In this document: piece by piece, positions 5,505-5,506 of the stretch
Position numbering within the stretch: position 1 is the first letter of the stretch
Layout of the letters: each line of letters opens with the position of its first letter
NCBI GenBank assembly: GCA_944385305.1
Contig: CALWWS010000157.1
Location: 1 to 5,506, forward strand
Length of the DNA stretch: 5,506 nt
Source: an uncultured Oscillospiraceae bacterium
GTDB lineage: Bacteria > Bacillota > Clostridia > Oscillospirales > Oscillospiraceae
Direction: 5' to 3'
Program-made: the position numbers and the translations under genes
The notes under the pieces: model-generated
What the model saw: only the letters and a program-made list of their open reading frames with translations
Told to the model about the DNA's origin: nothing
The model's database searches: none

Positions 5505-5506
5505 TT

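Overview
The window looks like a chromosomal segment from a GC-rich, low-oxygen-type Firmicute, most plausibly a clostridial gut-type bacterium of the Oscillospiraceae kind. This placement is inferred from the GC-rich codon use, strong AGAAAGG/GGAGG ribosome-binding sites, a tRNA with encoded CCA followed by a U-rich intrinsic terminator, and a sigma-54 activator paired with a small catabolic-type operon. No marker in the window fixes the species.

Layout. Positions 1-1830 (+) hold most of a sigma-54-dependent transcriptional activator (GAF, PAS, AAA+ with GAFTGA, Fis-type HTH), cut at its 5' end by the window edge. A 20-bp perfect GC-rich hairpin at 1839-1883 serves as a shared terminator for two convergent transcripts. 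On the minus strand, read from right to left, three genes form an operon: a creatininase-family metal-dependent amidohydrolase (4948 to 4178), a 12-helix MFS transporter (4102 to 2888) and a D-isomer-specific 2-hydroxyacid dehydrogenase (2845 to 1898). Upstream of the operon, 4949-5290 is a non-coding control region. The far right end holds a minus-strand tRNA-Leu(UAG) gene (5418 to 5334) with its own promoter and terminator.

The most interesting result is the control region. It contains a near-consensus sigma-54 promoter (GG-N10-GC, 5077-5096) reading into the operon. About 115 bp further upstream is a perfect 8-bp-arm dyad, CAACATTG-N13-CAATGTTG (5196-5224), at the distance typical of a sigma-54 activator binding site. 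The adjacent regulator is exactly the kind of protein needed to fire such a promoter. Together the parts suggest one self-contained unit: a sensed metabolite activates the regulator, which switches on uptake (MFS), hydrolysis of a cyclic amide, lactam, lactone or similar compound (creatininase family), and interconversion of a 2-oxo and a 2-hydroxy acid (dehydrogenase). The substrate cannot be read from the sequence, and I do not recognise this gene combination as a described pathway.
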